Source of the DNA: Globodera rostochiensis
Lineage: Eukaryota; Nematoda; Chromadorea; Rhabditida; Heteroderidae
NCBI GenBank assembly: GCA_018350325.1
Contig: JAEVLN010000011.1
Span: 448,536-512,535 of the forward strand
Length of the DNA: 64,000 nucleotides
Direction: 5' to 3'
Shown here: positions 46,601 through 56,562 of the stretch, one piece after another
How positions within the stretch are numbered: the first letter of the stretch is position 1
Layout: each line of letters opens with the position of its first letter
Made by a program: the position numbers and the translations under genes
The notes under the pieces: model-generated
Told to the model about the DNA's origin: nothing
The model's database searches: none
What the model saw: only the letters and a program-made list of their open reading frames with translations

Positions 46601-49431
46601 TCCGATTCATCCCAGGTCCAAGAGTAAAGCATATAATCTTCGGATATCAAGCTCCGGACGACGACATTGCGCTCCAAGTTGCCCCGCAGCTTCATCGATT
46701 CAAAAACAGCGACATCGACACCACCTTAATCTTGAGCAAGAAGGAGAACAGCAAATGGATCGAAAACAAGAAGATGTGCTATGATCTGACAAAGCTGTTG
46801 TGCGCCGGATTCTTCGTCTTCAATGGAGCAGTCGGCGAAGCCGCAAAAATTGCCGATCGGATCAAACAACGAATCGAGCAGCCAACAGAGCTCGACCAAG
46901 AACCTACGACATCGTCTGGCGGGTCAACGCAAGCATCGTCGAGGGCACGACAATCGGTGAACTCATTACTGTTTCTCAGCATATTATGTTTGCTTGCTGG
47001 CCAAAGCGTCAACGGCGACACAAGTCGGCCCAAACGATTTGGAGGGGTCGGAATATGGCCCCGCAACAACATCTTTGACCTCTTTTTGAGTCGAGAACGT
47101 CGGACTCCGGCACCACAGTTAACGCCAGCAGGGCAACGTTATGTGGATAAAGTCCGCGCATTCTACGCAACTTCTGTTCCACCAATCACCTTTCCCGTCC
47201 ACACGACTCAACCAAGTTGGACTACCACTCAGCCGACAACTACTGACCCAACCACAACACAACAACTCCGAACAACTCAATCGGCAAGGCAACATTGGAT
47301 TCAATCAACTCAAACAATTCCGACAACCACTCGGAGACCGCCTCCAACAACATCAAAGCACCCAATTGCAACAACCCAACGAATCCGACCAACAACTCAT
47401 CCAACAACGACCACAACAATGCGTCCCTACGCTCTGCCACTGAAAGCACAACGAGCGGCTGCAACGAACAATCCGGCGGCGTCCGATCGTCGGATCATCA
47501 ACGCACATGGCGACAACGTGTTCTGGTGCACGGACCGAGGAAGCTCTCTGTGGCAAATTATGGGGAGCGACAAATCTGCTTTCTGTAAACCTCCGCCAAG
47601 TTTGGAAATGCAGTGGCACCCGTTGCGAATCGACCTCTACGTTCGAATCAACAAACCAGAAGAGATCACGTCCGCTTGGCACTGCGCAATCAAACGCACC
47701 ACGGAGACGTACTACACCAATCTCTTTGGAGATCATTTCGTAGACATCAACAAAGAATTCCCAGCAGTTAACGAACGAACCTGTGCATTAATGGCACGAC
47801 AACAAGTCTGCGCCGCCGCAAAAACCGAGATGCTACATCAAGGCGATCAAATTTGGGCAACTTCCGACAACATTGAAGTGGAATTTCCCGGCGCGTTCGC
47901 CGGACTCTTCAAAGGACGTCAAAGCAGTTCGGCCACGAACTGTTTTGCTCAACGCGCCTCACTCTTTGTAAAGCGGCATAACCTGGAACTCCTGTCGCCC
48001 ATCCATCAAGTGAGGAACTGCATTTACTCTTCGGGATTCTGCCAACTACCAGACAACACAAGTTTGATCTGGACACCAAATTGTCCAAATCAGCATTGCG
48101 ATCGATGCGACTACGAACAGGCCGAAAGCATCGACGGAGAATTCACGCCTGCATTTGGAGAAACAACGGCGGCCTGGATCTCCAAGGATCGACAAAAGGC
48201 TCTGACCTTCATGCCAAACGCCCCCGAACTTCTTGCTTGTGACAGCACCCACATCGTACTCTCCGAGCAAAGCTTTGGCATCAAACGAGAGCAGTTCGAA
48301 GCTATCATGACAACGCAACCCGAAAGGACAAAGCGAAATGTACGGCCTGAACAGCTCGCTGCGCAATTGTCTGCATCACAGATGGCAACAAACATAGCTT
48401 TGGCCCAACTTTTTTTGCGAGAATGTCAACGAAACTTCCGTGCTGCAAACCCAACTCTACAAGCTCGAAAATTACTCCAGCGACAGAATCTACAGGCTCG
48501 TTGGATAGGAGAGTCTACGATGGAGATCTTCCAATGCGTCGACATCAAACTCACCGACATCAGCTACAGGCCAATCAAAACGTGCATGGATTACATCCCG
48601 ATTACAGTACATCTCCCGGAATCAACAATGGACGCTTTTCTGGACCCCGAGCTACGAGTCATCTCGTTCAGTGCAACGACGGTCAGCTGTACCCACTACC
48701 GATTTCACTACCTCAAGCTGCACTCCAACATTTGGCTGCAAATTGACGCTCATACAGGCATTGCGCGACAACTTGAACCAAACACCGTTCACGACCTTTA
48801 CGAGACAGTCATCAACCAATCGAGCAGTGACATGGAACTTCATCCACTGATCTTCCACCAATGGCAACTCGACAACGACACAGACTCGACGAGATTCCCT
48901 CACATAAGGGAATTTGCAGCGCTCGAAAGCTTCAAGGAAAAACTGGAACAACATTCGACCGCACGTGCCGATGCCCTCGGAGCTTTACCCGGAGGCCTCG
49001 AAGGCTGGACAATGCGGTGGTTCAAGAACATCCTCAACTCCCTCGTCGACTGGTGGATTAAATTGGCATGCGCCTACTCAACCTTCCTTATGCTACGCGA
49101 CCTTGTGCTACCGTGTTTGATTGCCTACATCCTTAATCCCATATGGATCACGGTTCTAAGCCTATTGGGAGTGAGGCGACAACAACAACAACATCCAGTC
49201 GGAAACGAAACGACAAGACTCCCCCGGATTCACATGGAGGAGGACAGTCTCCTACGCGGACTGAGAAGAGCACCGAAACAAATCACCTCACGCGAGGAAA
49301 CAGCAACACCGCCAATACATCTAGACGTCATCGGAAGAACGGCACACTTTCGACAACGAACGCAGAGCGATGCCGATTGGGCGAGGGACACCCCATTCGG
49401 CAAAACCAGAAGACTGGCGGCCCATGACTGA
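38983..49431 (+). CDS. Gag-Pol-X-Env polyprotein, BEL/Pao retrotransposon
   Basis: One 3,482-codon frame from ATG (38983) to TGA. Order: coiled-coil N terminus (about 10-135), DUF1759-like Gag (167-340), three CCHC knuckles (469-531), aspartic protease with D606-P-G-S, RT (about 898-1110; D966, Y1048-V-D-N1051), RNase H (D1218, E1266, D1296, D1339), integrase (H1543, H1550, C1584, C1587; D1620, D1682, E1733), DUF5641-like tail (about 1820-1925), an unassigned module (1930-2655) and an Env-like region (2658-3482) with a C-terminal membrane segment. The start is the first ATG after the leader and its frame is open throughout. There is no frameshift or stop between gag, pol and env, so Env would come from proteolysis of the full product or from a spliced RNA. 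BEL/Pao polyproteins without env are usually roughly half this length. Confidence 0.95.
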   Translation: MSAPIQQKLGAALKIMARARTAAELNLLADNNASHLENALKFETQLDKAQKEARTLEIFMDDIREASSAWADLLRKLAGADREAGDAEFNAFNKKEKINDKTEEASTKLRDLRDLIGTLTVQARLYRSRADKEDRDVQAAHAQALQQNVAAPTRNNAPAFTAPLYQFQPIQLERFSGQKRQWPEFYESFKSAIGGQPISKAEKFNLLRNMLGGEARQLVSGFRLEDQNYDVALQLLKDTYGAPEEHIRALHFELANLKACKNLRDTKEFLLQLERLTRELNNAGEDFEGPPTFLMLEKKLTPAFLRTILNRKGEDPAHWSTTKFRNVLSEAVRKELQIQEVMGEYGHNNQQQNRQPKPFNSGMRFRERTQIQQQRDRTFISSAVDETHKRLGSKPNQRKPQPTGQRAVQQTPQQQKWPQASAQRKFQPAGQRADRPHSQPQQQWQSARQPQPAFQHGQRGNNQKPPSPCLFCAGNHWNEECRKYSTIQQRTDAIREKGLCFKCLRSTHRSIDCPKPKKCFKCGQSHPTALCRNDNKVTTQIAAAIIGPIRDENGSTSTDGLGTESEPQQSAVVRDNETKALLMTTTATIFNPAQPHLSMTAAVFLDPGSHRSFISNKAAKQLGLPVIHRDECHLTSFGDRQSKKYVSDLVQIGILGTGGEKLIYRLNALSFMVAEMPIIKLSELDTSKLQQQKLALSPENTQPDIMLGINIWHELNVHPIEHLPSGFTLCQSKIGKILSGSGRIALGRPSANVTFVLSVHDQTTEEPNQAHQVESTDSDQIFTTEDDLKRDDELNSFFGLHLIGMDDSTTKIDQDDVMVEFKRNLAFVENRYQIALPWNHRICDLPTNFHQAKARLISLIRKLRSLNLITEYQKILTDQLQRSVIELINTPDQNIGPVHYLPHRAVIRTDKATTKIRIVMDASAKPKNNPMAPSLNDCLHTGPLLLKDLTGILLRFRRMEGVLLADIEKAFLQLGVREQDRDATRFLWLANPATDNLDPLRREDILVYRFCRVSFGLTVSPFLLNATIREHLAIYESDLARRIDENLYVDNILIEVKKNDELPALVRETKEIFATAGMVVREFFGSDLEEVKKLPPEDLANELEETKVLGISWKPKHNRLNFKMPIFEGKITKRTVLSHIAKVFDPLGLMSPALLPAKVFLQGVQNLNPKWDDLLPDLFNEEWLRITSLWSNRGEPFIIEFPRYIPSAEHDEYHCFCDASRYGMGLAIYQKAKTANGKEECNLIYGKSLVKPIKLSDNDATIPKLELQALTLGVKAVKFLQTQLQFPDDQVILWTDSQCSVERLKEDRKQDRFVSNRLKKIRAANFQVRHVRTDANPADLASRGTEPQLLSTSLLWRFGPLWLPKSDRWPESNAIYNPGEEIKEVEELPVVQMSCAVQTAREALTYQPLIKVERFSNWNRLKAAVAYVLRFLMTLVIATNFKAKQYPLYRLSLTDSGKNPRKTPTTGPLTPNELERAEEWLFRETQTTYPPTEALRRDLRLFKGHEVWRCGGRIGQAADLHHEVKYAIYLPPESWITKLIVRHYDKALNHCGPKILLSKIREKFWIPRGRKTVRHIINSPRYGCLECQRDRLKPYAYPQAPDLPKERVNEARPFHHTGVDYFGPLKVRQGQETVKIYVALFTCLVIRAIHLEVAEDYSAEAFLRTFRRFTARRGVPALIMSDQGTNFVAGSKAIREAWTDTLLPAHSQQQLAQQGVNWIFNTSHAPWKGGTWERLIGITKNALRRSVGRNLLTLDEFGTLICEIEAIVNHRPITFESDEDPTYTALRPVHFLIPYGQVETNFPLLEEDINDPDYVPTPTNRDHLTRMLSNANLRLNKFWHAWRTDYLLSLRERDRYKTSTGHQSPTAGDVVIVEDDQLPRSLWALGKIERVQFGKDGKARTVLLNLNGKQKIRAVNQIYNLELTRDFTVDQVSALIAPTMAQDNLDDIVLDHSSDEEDLAIIEPTPPPAVSSVKPTKPIVQVTDQLIDFDPNFNIKKRRTALLRPIGQQQSPLQGKHQKRKQLGDSGLRMLFQAISEQQGGSSATTEAIKQSRALEKAPRYQQIQHQQALAKQTQQKAQLRPSKQLQNKIAALETSTATQPETDNVQTERTVYDELRTKKRRENEDAWEELRNQFDTDRMGLPVPPQPRTDPKVQNNFADRDFISRKKRMDITQRRRPTEDWPTEGELLRDYCIRIYGAENWEATWRREKRVLKDLHELEEQGKWLLHNVKDGKQLQASQLYGGKKPFGTFKFANANHYTDITPVQLEFRQQVPEGEVDIVVVESQPDKSAEKQDDEPEFITQPTGRTLPPRQNRSTSPRVEEYRMPDIKPDSFINFNLFSPCDDTHATCAKSATYGLIAAQRDSLAEFGNCKARSLFEALLFSWVCRSSHLSAYELWAVHERYLMSNEPIQLTARKFFEQQVHQKGRSIGHDQYIANAFDVWKQSCDQFGLNFQKSALQQAKFSKILPLGHRQTDYTEWIERLNMRANEVFIKIRTQAQFQNYLNYNCTTVLIGDNIAEFFKPSFQDAKHFTHFLGDTLRFIPGPRVKHIIFGYQAPDDDIALQVAPQLHRFKNSDIDTTLILSKKENSKWIENKKMCYDLTKLLCAGFFVFNGAVGEAAKIADRIKQRIEQPTELDQEPTTSSGGSTQASSRARQSVNSLLFLSILCLLAGQSVNGDTSRPKRFGGVGIWPRNNIFDLFLSRERRTPAPQLTPAGQRYVDKVRAFYATSVPPITFPVHTTQPSWTTTQPTTTDPTTTQQLRTTQSARQHWIQSTQTIPTTTRRPPPTTSKHPIATTQRIRPTTHPTTTTTMRPYALPLKAQRAAATNNPAASDRRIINAHGDNVFWCTDRGSSLWQIMGSDKSAFCKPPPSLEMQWHPLRIDLYVRINKPEEITSAWHCAIKRTTETYYTNLFGDHFVDINKEFPAVNERTCALMARQQVCAAAKTEMLHQGDQIWATSDNIEVEFPGAFAGLFKGRQSSSATNCFAQRASLFVKRHNLELLSPIHQVRNCIYSSGFCQLPDNTSLIWTPNCPNQHCDRCDYEQAESIDGEFTPAFGETTAAWISKDRQKALTFMPNAPELLACDSTHIVLSEQSFGIKREQFEAIMTTQPERTKRNVRPEQLAAQLSASQMATNIALAQLFLRECQRNFRAANPTLQARKLLQRQNLQARWIGESTMEIFQCVDIKLTDISYRPIKTCMDYIPITVHLPESTMDAFLDPELRVISFSATTVSCTHYRFHYLKLHSNIWLQIDAHTGIARQLEPNTVHDLYETVINQSSSDMELHPLIFHQWQLDNDTDSTRFPHIREFAALESFKEKLEQHSTARADALGALPGGLEGWTMRWFKNILNSLVDWWIKLACAYSTFLMLRDLVLPCLIAYILNPIWITVLSLLGVRRQQQQHPVGNETTRLPRIHMEEDSLLRGLRRAPKQITSREETATPPIHLDVIGRTAHFRQRTQSDADWARDTPFGKTRRLAAHD
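40735..41202 (+). other. Retropepsin-like aspartic protease
   Basis: Residues about 585-740, DUF1758/peptidase A17 type. The catalytic triplet context is [10 protein letters not shown] with D606, where many retropepsins have D-T/S-G. The proline at the second position is unusual for retropepsins generally; I believe it occurs in some BEL/Pao lineages but cannot check. It is expected to cleave the polyprotein after dimerising. Confidence 0.8.
41560..42582 (+). other. Reverse transcriptase
   Basis: Residues about 860-1200. Recognisable RT blocks include the first catalytic Asp in LLADIEKAF (D966), the block FGLTVSPF, and the active-site box YVDN (1048-1051), in which the last Asp of the usual YVDD is Asn. 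The substitution is seen directly and, as I recall, is shared by nematode BEL elements, so it does not by itself mean a dead enzyme. Confidence 0.93.
42595..43017 (+). other. RNase H
   Basis: Residues about 1205-1345. The acidic residues sit in FCDAS (D1218), PKLELQA (E1266), LWTDSQ (D1296) and NPADLASRG (D1339), the layout of BEL/Pao RNase H. It removes the RNA strand during reverse transcription. Confidence 0.9.
43570..44757 (+). other. Integrase with DUF5641-like C-terminal domain
   Basis: Residues about 1530-1925. The zinc-binding HHCC motif is H1543, H1550, C1584, C1587. The catalytic core carries D1620 (GVDYFGP), D1682 (SDQGTNF) and E1733 (GGTWERL), giving D-x61-D-x50-E. A region rich in basic and aromatic residues, with the order seen in DUF5641 tails, follows at about 1820-1925. 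All catalytic residues are present, so the domain looks intact. Confidence 0.92.
44770..46947 (+). other. Unassigned module between integrase and Env
   Basis: Residues about 1930-2655 match no retroelement domain I recognise. The first half is Gln/Lys-rich and predicted disordered or helical. The second half (about 2350-2620) looks globular, with the strand-like stretch [13 protein letters not shown] (G2515-D-N2517) and, about 35 residues on, [11 protein letters not shown] (2550-2560). That spacing recalls blocks I and III of SGNH hydrolases, but the nucleophile Ser of GDS would be Asn, so any such fold would be inactive or the resemblance chance. The frame and codon use do not differ from the rest of the polyprotein. 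Confidence 0.6.
46954..49428 (+). other. Env-like transmembrane glycoprotein region
   Basis: Residues about 2658-3482. A short hydrophobic segment (2662-2673) that could act as an internal signal peptide is followed by RPKR (2682-2685), a Thr/Pro-rich mucin-like stretch (about 2734-2814), a Cys-rich ectodomain, a second dibasic furin-like site RTKR (3115-3118) and a long hydrophobic segment (about 3363-3397) before a basic tail. The Cys/Trp pattern after the mucin-like part reminds me of mononegavirus- or chuvirus-type glycoproteins captured by some BEL elements. A phlebovirus-type Gc, known in other nematode BEL elements, is the alternative. The family is not settled. Confidence 0.65.
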
Positions 49432-49489
49432 CGAGACAGGCCGTCCGATCAAAAAAGAATGAAGGATGATGAGCCATTGCCGCCGGGAA
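49432..49489 (+). promoter_or_regulatory. Spacer with candidate polypurine tract
   Basis: These are the 58 bases between the stop codon and the 3' LTR. The bases just before the LTR are only GGGAA. A longer purine-rich run (AAAAAAGAATGAAGGATGATG, broken by T) lies at about 49451-49471, some 18 bp from the LTR. Which one primes plus-strand synthesis is unclear. Confidence 0.4.
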
Positions 49490-50181
49490 TGTCGGATTTA
49501 GTCATAAAAATCCGAAAAATCGAATGTTTCGATTTAGCCCAATTTCCCTTGTTTGCACAAATGTGCACATTTTTGATAAGAAAGCCAAATTGTTCGTAAA
49601 GTCACCCCATTTTTGCCCATTTCATGCACATTTCGCTCTTATCTCCCCCAACTGATCAAATATTTCAGTCAATTGCCCGCTCATCCCACCGTCTGGTAAA
49701 CAATTTTGGCCCCTTTATAAGCTTCTCCGTTACTCCCCACTGTCATTTCCTTTCATTTCGTTCACATTGGGGCAATGTTGCCATCAGCCACCACAAAACT
49801 ATTCCTATACCCCTCTTGTCCAATCAATTTGTGCCTTTTACTATAAAATTCCGTCCCTCCCTTTCATCCCCTCGTTTTTGATTCTGTTTATCCAACAAAA
49901 TATCAAATCCGGGGTTCATCCAAAGTCATGGGCATTTTCATTTTTCACCAATCATTTCCTCATACCTTAACCATGTGATCACTTAAATCCGCATTGATCA
50001 CTTTCAATTTTGTTCCGTATTTCCCCGGTTTAATTACCCAAGTTTGAGCGGATAAAATTTTGTGAAATCTTGGCGTTTTAATTCCTTCATTTGGTCCTAA
50101 AAATCCCGACCACATTCCAACTCCGACCCCAGCACTATCGTGTGCGCAAATTGTGGGATTCGATCAACTTCAATCCGCACA
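49490..50181 (+). repeat. 3' LTR of the BEL/Pao element
   Basis: A 692-bp copy of 37648-38339. I compared the two by eye along their full length and found no difference. It ends CGCACA, directly followed by GTTC, which also precedes the 5' LTR. Confidence 0.95.
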
Positions 50182-50394
50182 GTTCAAAAAAGTAAATAAG
50201 AAATTATTAGATGGGGTGCGTTGATCAAATTACTCTAACCGTCTGACTGTCTCTTTTTAGCACACTATTTCTTCAAAAAAAAAAATGTTCAAAAAAGTAA
50301 CTAAAAATTATTAGATGGGGTGCGTTGATGACCGAATTACTCTAACCGTCTGACTCTCTCTTTTTAGCACACCATTTCTTCAAAAAATAAAATG
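50182..50394 (+). repeat. 105-111-bp tandem array, right part
   Basis: About two more units of the same array (TTAGATGGGG at 50207 and 50311), starting with the GTTC target duplication. Joining AAAATGTTC at the left end with the bases after the right GTTC restores one normal unit, so the element inserted inside a single unit. Confidence 0.93.
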
Positions 50395-51555
50395 GATATA
50401 TAAATAAATGGAATTTATGTAATTTTTTGATTTGTTGATCACAAAGCTAAAGAATACAAACATCATATTATTACGAGATACTGAACTTACTGTTTACTTC
50501 AAATGATGCTAAAATGATTAAAATTAAGAAGATATATTGAACTACAGTATAAAATCAAATTTTAAAAATAATTCAAATAAAATATTTACGTGAATAGTAA
50601 ATGAAAATAATAAAATCTCCATTATGGATGCCGAGCTTAGACTTTTCCCAACAAGTAATGGATGCAGCATTGCAAAAACAGACTAAATTTAAAAACTATA
50701 AAATAAATAAGGCTAAAAAAGTAAAAATTTCGATCAATTTAACTTAAAAAATAAAAGAATATATTATCATAAAGATAAAAAATTCCAATTTACTGCGAAG
50801 GAATGAAAATCAATTGTTAATTTGCATAGATCAAAATTTGACTGAACTTTGTAAAATATAATAAAATACACAACCTACCAAAGTTAAAAATGCGACTATC
50901 AATTTCCCAGTGTAAAAATGTCGAGGAACCTTATTTAGCAAACAAATTATGATTTTAATAATATAAAATATTTGTAAAAAATAACTGAAAAGGTAAGCTA
51001 AAGAGCAATTGATTTTCAATCGTCATAATTTTCTACATAAAATAAACTAATATGATAATAAATTTTTGAATTTAAAAACATAATAAAATTTGCAATATCT
51101 TAAAAAATTACAAAACAAATTGATATTATATATAAGTTGAGGCCGAAAATTTTGATGAGAGCTGGTTAAATCTGTTAATCTTGAATTACATAATTTTTAT
51201 CAATTACCGATGGAAACACATAAATAAACAATTGCACAAAGGACGAATAGTTACATATATAAAAATTTTTATAATTAAAAAAAGATAGCGATAAAAAAGA
51301 CAATTTTGTAGAATTAATTATTTTTTAGCTGCTTAAAATTTACCTCTTATAAATGAATAAAGTTAAATGGTGCATTTATAAAACGAAAACAGAACTCCAT
51401 ACCCGAATAACCTAAAATAATCCGATTTCTTGGAGGGCCCAAAGCCCATGAATATCTTAAAAGTCAATAAACAATAGAAATAATTATTTTAATCATTTTA
51501 AATGAAAAAAGAAATAATTAATAAATCATAATTTTATAATGCTTTTTCAAAGATA
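50395..51555. other. A+T-rich stretch with a 20-aa frame
   Basis: Holds the 66-bp duplicated segment at 50596-50661. A 20-codon frame from ATG 50624 to TAA 50686 (MDAELRLFPTSNGCSIAKTD) overlaps it. Otherwise background. Confidence 0.4.
50596..50661 (+). repeat. Duplicated 66-bp segment, copy 1
   Basis: Matches 52151-52218 with a 2-base indel and few substitutions. Both copies read MDA-LRLFPTSNG in the same frame. Confidence 0.9.
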
Positions 51556-51777
51556 TTGCATTCAAAAATATATAATATAAAAAGTCAGTTACAAATGACT
51601 GAATTGCAGATTAATCGATACGAACTTATTTCAACATATGTTAATTCGGTACATTTACGAAAAAAATTAAAAAAATTAAATAATGTTGTAAAGTTTGACA
51701 AACCCGTTGACGTGGTGCCAGCGACAAATCCTGACCAACTCAACCTTTCGCGGCGATTGTCTCGCTATTTTTGTTGA
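51556..51777 (+). CDS. Small open frame of 60-73 codons
   Basis: From ATG 51595 it encodes 60 residues, MTELQINRYELISTYVNSVH then VDVVPATNPDQLNLSRRLSR, to TGA. Protein-like to its last residues. No family recognised. Confidence 0.45.
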   Translation: MHSKIYNIKSQLQMTELQINRYELISTYVNSVHLRKKLKKLNNVVKFDKPVDVVPATNPDQLNLSRRLSRYFC

Positions 51778-52150
51778 ATGTTTAATAAATACCATTTAAT
51801 CTATATAGAACAATAAACTGACAAATTTAGAGTTTAAATTTAGAATTAGCTTTGATAGAAAAATCAAATAATATAACCTGTAAAATTGTCTTAATTATAA
51901 ACTAATAAAGGAACTAAAAACTAATATCAATTTAATATGACTAAATAACTAACTTTGAAAATTAGTTTGTGAAGAAATCATTCTGAAATTTATAAAGTTA
52001 ACATGCCAAACACAGTATCCGAAAACGATCACACCAGTTAACCTTCTTTTAGCAAAAAAAATATTCTTAAACGATTTATAAAGTATCAGTTCTTGAAATA
52101 AACAACAATAAATATTTAATATAGTTTCCAAACAACTATTATAAACAATT

Positions 52151-52218
52151 AGTAAATGAAAATAATAAAATATCTCCATTATGGATGCCGTGCTTAGACT
52201 CTTCCCAACAAGTAATGG
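52151..52218 (+). repeat. Duplicated 66-bp segment, copy 2
   Basis: A close copy of 50596-50661 about 1.5 kb away in the same orientation. Confidence 0.9.
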
Positions 52219-52319
52219 TGCTACTTACTGTTGATTTAATTATGTTGTGTTAAATTGCATTTTAAATTATAGTTGCCCAAAAACATCAAAAAATCAAGTA
52301 AAAAGTTTATTATATATAA

Positions 52320-52627
52320 TCAAACAGATTTAAATCTTTTTAGAAATGTTTTAATAAAAATTCTTAACAAAAAATGCAGTAAAAGACAATAAATAGACAA
52401 ATAAGCCCCTAACTCATTCAAGGCTAATTGGATGCTCGCAAGCGCGCGACGCGGTAAACGACAAGGGAAGCGTTTATGGGGATAGCGGGAGCGCTGTGGG
52501 GAGGAGTCAATGGACCGCAGATAGGTGGACAAGCGATTGGCAAACACAAAAATCTATTAAATGTTTTAATAAAAATTATTAAAAAATAACTTAAGCTAAT
52601 ATCGTATGAAATTAATATTCGATGCAA
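52320..52627 (-). CDS. Island open in several frames
   Basis: The G+C-richer block 52410-52545 is open in two minus frames (RSIDSSPQRSRYPHKRFPCR; PLTPPHSAPAIPINASLVVY) and one + frame (QARDAVNDKGSVYGDSGSAV). It is very likely real coding or former coding DNA, but the strand is unresolved. Confidence 0.35.
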
Positions 52628-53016
52628 AATAAAAGGATAATAACATGAAACATAAAAAATACATTATGTAAGGTAAAGAGCATTGGCACAAAAAATTATT
52701 ATTAACACATATTTTTAAATATTTTAAATTAAAAAATCCCAAATAAAAAACAAATCTTCAAATTACGCGTGTTTGAATATTTTAAATAAATCAAAACAAT
52801 CAACAATATAAATAGCATGCCAATTTTACCGTAATAAAAAATAACAAGCACGGCAATATACATGTAGGCATTGACAGATAACTAAGTTTAAAAAAGAAAT
52901 TAACGAAAATAATGCAAAACTTTAAAAAGCAAAAAAAAAATAATAATAAAGATTAAATTTATAAAACAAATTAATGTGGCTAAAATGTCAAATCGAGTCT
53001 TTTAATGATAAAACAC

Positions 53017-53088
53017 TAGGGTAAGACGGGACTTTTGGGAAAAACCGGGACCGGTCCGGGACCGGGACTAACCGGGACTTTTCAAGGG
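53017..53088. repeat. hAT-like end with GGGAC repeats
   Basis: TAGGGTAAGACGGGAC followed by several GGGACCGG motifs, the subterminal repeat style of hAT elements. Confidence 0.4.
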
Positions 53089-53189
53089 AGAATTTTTTTG
53101 TTATTCAAAAATATCTTCCTCATTGTCTTTAACTTTAATTTTATCATAAATCATTTTTTGAGATTCTGCTTTACTTTTAGGTGGTGGGG

Positions 53190-53467
53190 TCGGCGGTACC
53201 GATAGGCGCCGCCGCAAAAAATTTTTGAAATTTTGACTTTATTTAGTTAAGAAATTTCATCAAAATTTTAGCAAAATTATGAATTATGCTTCTGAATTTC
53301 AGGGAAAAAACTGGTTTACGTAAGAATGTAGGATTTCCGGCGGTGCCGACAGCCTCCGCCGGAGAAATTTTACAAAAATTGCCAATCTTTGTTAAGGAAA
53401 CTGAAGCAAAAATTCAAAGACGTAATGAATTTATTCAATAAAAATTTCCCGTCGGCGCTGTCTGCTG
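53190..53467. repeat. GGCGG-palindrome repeat family
   Basis: Three related G+C-rich words, TCGGCGGTACCGATAGGCGC at 53190, CCGGCGGTGCCGACAGCCTC at about 53337 and CCCGTCGGCGCTGTCTGCTG at 53448, lie in A+T-rich DNA. A fourth lies at 63981-64000. They may be ends of a small transposon. Confidence 0.45.
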
Positions 53468-55465
53468 TAATTATTAAATTTAAACTCCTTTTTTTTAATG
53501 TTTTTAATTTCTTTGCAATTGATTTACCAAAGAAATAAACAAATTTGAGTTTAATATAATAATATTAATTTGACAGATAAATTAACACTGTCATGCAAAA
53601 ATCCAAGGAAACAATGATCTTACTTAACACAAATAAATTTTTCATTGATATCAAATAGTTTTAAATTAAATAATATTATATTTGAAATCATAAAAGTTTT
53701 AACTATCATAATACCTGGTAGATTAAAAAACTCATTACCTTTACCTTTAAGCACAAAATTGTAATCATACTCTCCATGAGGGATAATTATTGCACTAATT
53801 AGTTATAATAAAGCTAATGAACCTTTTAGAAATTTTCAATCCTCAACACATCAGGTGTTTAAAATTAAACAAAAAAAGTTTAATCAAATAAAAGACAATA
53901 AAAAAAAATTAAAAACTTTGCTTTGACAAAACCTTGAAATAATATTAAACCATAACTTCTAAAAATTATTTTGAAGTAATATGTTTTTCATCATTCCATT
54001 TTTGTATGTAATTTTATATTGCAAAAATTATTGTTAAAAATTTAAATTTGTTTTATTTCTGGGTAAAAACATATTTTTTGCTGGTATAAATAATAACATT
54101 CAAATATTTTCCTGTGTTTTGCCTTCGTGGCTCTTAAAGAGGAGCCAACAGACACGGTTGGTCATCACTACTTATTTATTTATCTGAGATCTCTTGCACC
54201 GCTTCCTTCAACTTTATGAATATGTAGTAGAATCTTCAGCTGCAGCGCGAACGTCGGCTCGCGCTGCTTTTTTTTCATAACCAAATATATAATCGTAGGA
54301 TTTATTTTTTTTGGAACCGGCGGTTTGCATGTTCGAGGCTTGACGCGCGTAAAAATAAATATGATTTATTTATAAACAGTAGTTTATTTTGTCAATTAAA
54401 TAAAATTTCTTGAACTAATTTCAATAATGGTCATAATAATCATAATCTGAAGATTGTTAGTGCATTTTAACCAACATTTTTTTTATCTCATTGGATGTTT
54501 TTAATTTTTGCGAAGTATATGAAATTTGATAGTTAGTACAGCTTATTTTGGCTGCTTCAAAAAATTATTGATGATTTAACGAATTGTAAATGTATCCACA
54601 TTTTTTAGTATTTTTTTTATCTTTTATGAAAGGGCTATTTGCAAAAAAATTTATTGTGGGTCAAAATACACAAATCTCCTGTTGTCGCTTTTTTCATTAT
54701 TTAATTATTTGTGACTAAATTGTTTAACTGTCAAGGCGCTCATCCACTTGGAACTTGGGGCTGCTTCTGAATAGAGTCCGCGTTGGGATCAAATGATTGC
54801 CTTCAGAATTATATAAATTATTTATTTGAATAAAATCATTAAAACATTTTCTTAAACAATTATCTAAAATTTTGGTGCAGCCTTATTCTTTCAATTGGGA
54901 TGAAGAAGATAGAGGTTGTTTATAAAAATAGTTTATTAAACTTTTATCTAATTTATTGAATTCATAGTCGATTAACGTGGGCATTGCAGGCGCCAATGTC
55001 ACCTTTGTCCACAGGCTATGCATATTAAGCCAACCTTTTATAAGTTTGTATTTTTTAAATTAAGTTTAATTGAACAATGAATTCGCTCAAGTTATTTAAT
55101 ATTTCTCAAAATAAAAAAAACAATAATAAACATAAAAACATTTTTTATCGTAGTAGTAGTTATTTAAGTTTTAATATTATTTTATTGCCATAATAAAAAT
55201 GCATTTTTATTTAAAGATTCGTAGTAATATCTGACTTTAGAGTTTTTGCAATAACGATTTTAAGAAAATTTCAATAATATTTTTAAGCAGTCTTCTGGCT
55301 TAATTATACTATTTTGTATATGATATTTCAATTTTCTAGGGCCAACATAATCTTTTCGTCTATGCAGTACCAATATTTTACAATTTACTTTTATTTTATA
55401 TATATTTTTTTGTGATCCTTATTTTTATTGTTACACGTTAGAGATTTGAGTTATTTGGTTAAACC
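53468..55465. other. A+T-rich stretch
   Basis: Small G+C-richer islands at 54120-54160, 54240-54345, 54735-54790 and 54985-55035. None has a frame I can defend. Confidence 0.45.
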
Positions 55466-55710
55466 TAGAGTTGGTCGGGACCGTGCTCTTGACCGACGCT
55501 CGTCGAGGATCCCGGTGTTTTGTAATCTAAAAATCTTAAATATTTTAAAAATTTTTATGAAAATTGGTAACGGTAGTTCGGTAAATTACCGTTACCGAAA
55601 TCCCAAAATTTTTCTCGATCGCTATACCGAACCCATAATGCCCAAAAATAACCGCGGTAATACCGAAAATTACCGCGTTAATACTGTACCGTGCCACACA
55701 TACAAATAAC
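55466..55710. repeat. hAT-like remnant with two perfect hairpins
   Basis: Starts TAGAGTTGGTCGGGACCG. It contains TTACCG-type subterminal repeats, a 10-bp perfect stem (55566-55575 with 55587-55596) and a 9-bp perfect stem (55653-55661 with 55669-55677). An open + frame across it (55428-55709) is a product of these repeats. Confidence 0.4.
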
Positions 55711-56384
55711 AATTATTATTGTTATGTGTGACCGTTATGTAATTTTTTTGACACTTAAAAAACAATCCAATGCAAGAGCAAACTAATACATTACCTATAA
55801 GTTTAATTTAGTTGAAGCGTAATGCATAGTTGACTATTTAAAACTAGAAACAATAATCCTTCAAAATCAAAAATAATTATTTGGAATTATTTCAAAAAAA
55901 TAATAAAATGGTCATTTCCATTCAAAATGATACAAGATAAACACAGAATAAATTAAATTTTTAATAATTAAAGTGTTAGTTTTATACATTAATAGCTAGT
56001 TTATCAAAAAGATTGTCGACTTTAAGGCAAAACAATTTTGGTGCCAGTAACATTTTTGTTACAATAAGTTTAAAAATTCAGATTGAATCACTATAATGTT
56101 TAATTAAGTTAAAATGTTACAGAAAAATGGGTTTTAATTAATATGAATTTTAGGCCCCACAACGGAAATTAATTTATGGTACGAGCAATTGGTCGCCAAG
56201 CCAATATGTCGATTGAGCTCGACGTAGGGTTTAAAACCTAGACTTAAACCAAACTTAACACATAATTAATTAAAAGTATCAGCAACTATAATTACCAGAA
56301 CGAGCTTAGGTCTGGTTATTTAAAATATCAAATGTATTCTCAAAACAGTGACGCCAAACCTTGATTTATAATTTAAATGATCAT

Positions 56385-56562
56385 TGAGTTCTTAAACAAA
56401 CATAAATACAAATGATGACGATGGCGCAAAAAACAACCCAAAATTTGCTAATCTTGCAACTATTAAAAAAAATTCTTATTTAAATAAATAATGAAACGAC
56501 GAATAGAAAATTTAAAAAGGATAGTGTTATTATGTTATGTTATAAACCCAAGAAATTATTGA
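56385..56562 (+). repeat. Dispersed repeat of about 200 bp, copy 2
   Basis: Counterpart of 31280-31482, shortened by several indels. Confidence 0.85.

Larger units (their letters stand above)
37648..50181 (+). mobile_element. Complete BEL/Pao LTR retrotransposon with env-like region
   Basis: A 12,534-bp element bounded by two 692-bp direct repeats that start TGT and end ACA and that I read as identical base for base. It is flanked by GTTC on both sides, a 4-bp target duplication. A primer-binding site starts one base after the 5' LTR, and a single uninterrupted frame covers gag, pol and an env-like region. The BEL/Pao assignment comes from domain order (PR-RT-RH-IN), a DUF1759-like Gag, a DUF1758/A17-like protease, the RT motif YVDN and a DUF5641-like tail after integrase. 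Its base composition is far less A+T-rich than the flanks. Identical LTRs and an intact frame point to a very recent insertion and possibly an active copy. Confidence 0.96.

Noticed and set aside
44770..46947. Active SGNH esterase in the polyprotein
   Set aside because: The would-be nucleophile Ser is Asn and no Ser-Asp-His triad can be placed with confidence.
46980..47090. Separate env start ATG just after the acceptor-like site
   Set aside because: The first ATG there is in another frame and soon meets a stop.
39415..49427. Many open frames on the minus strand and other + frames within the retrotransposon
   Set aside because: All overlap the long polyprotein and are shadows of its codon bias.
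55428..55709. 93-codon + frame as a gene
   Set aside because: It lies on hAT-like subterminal repeats and hairpins that explain the sequence better.
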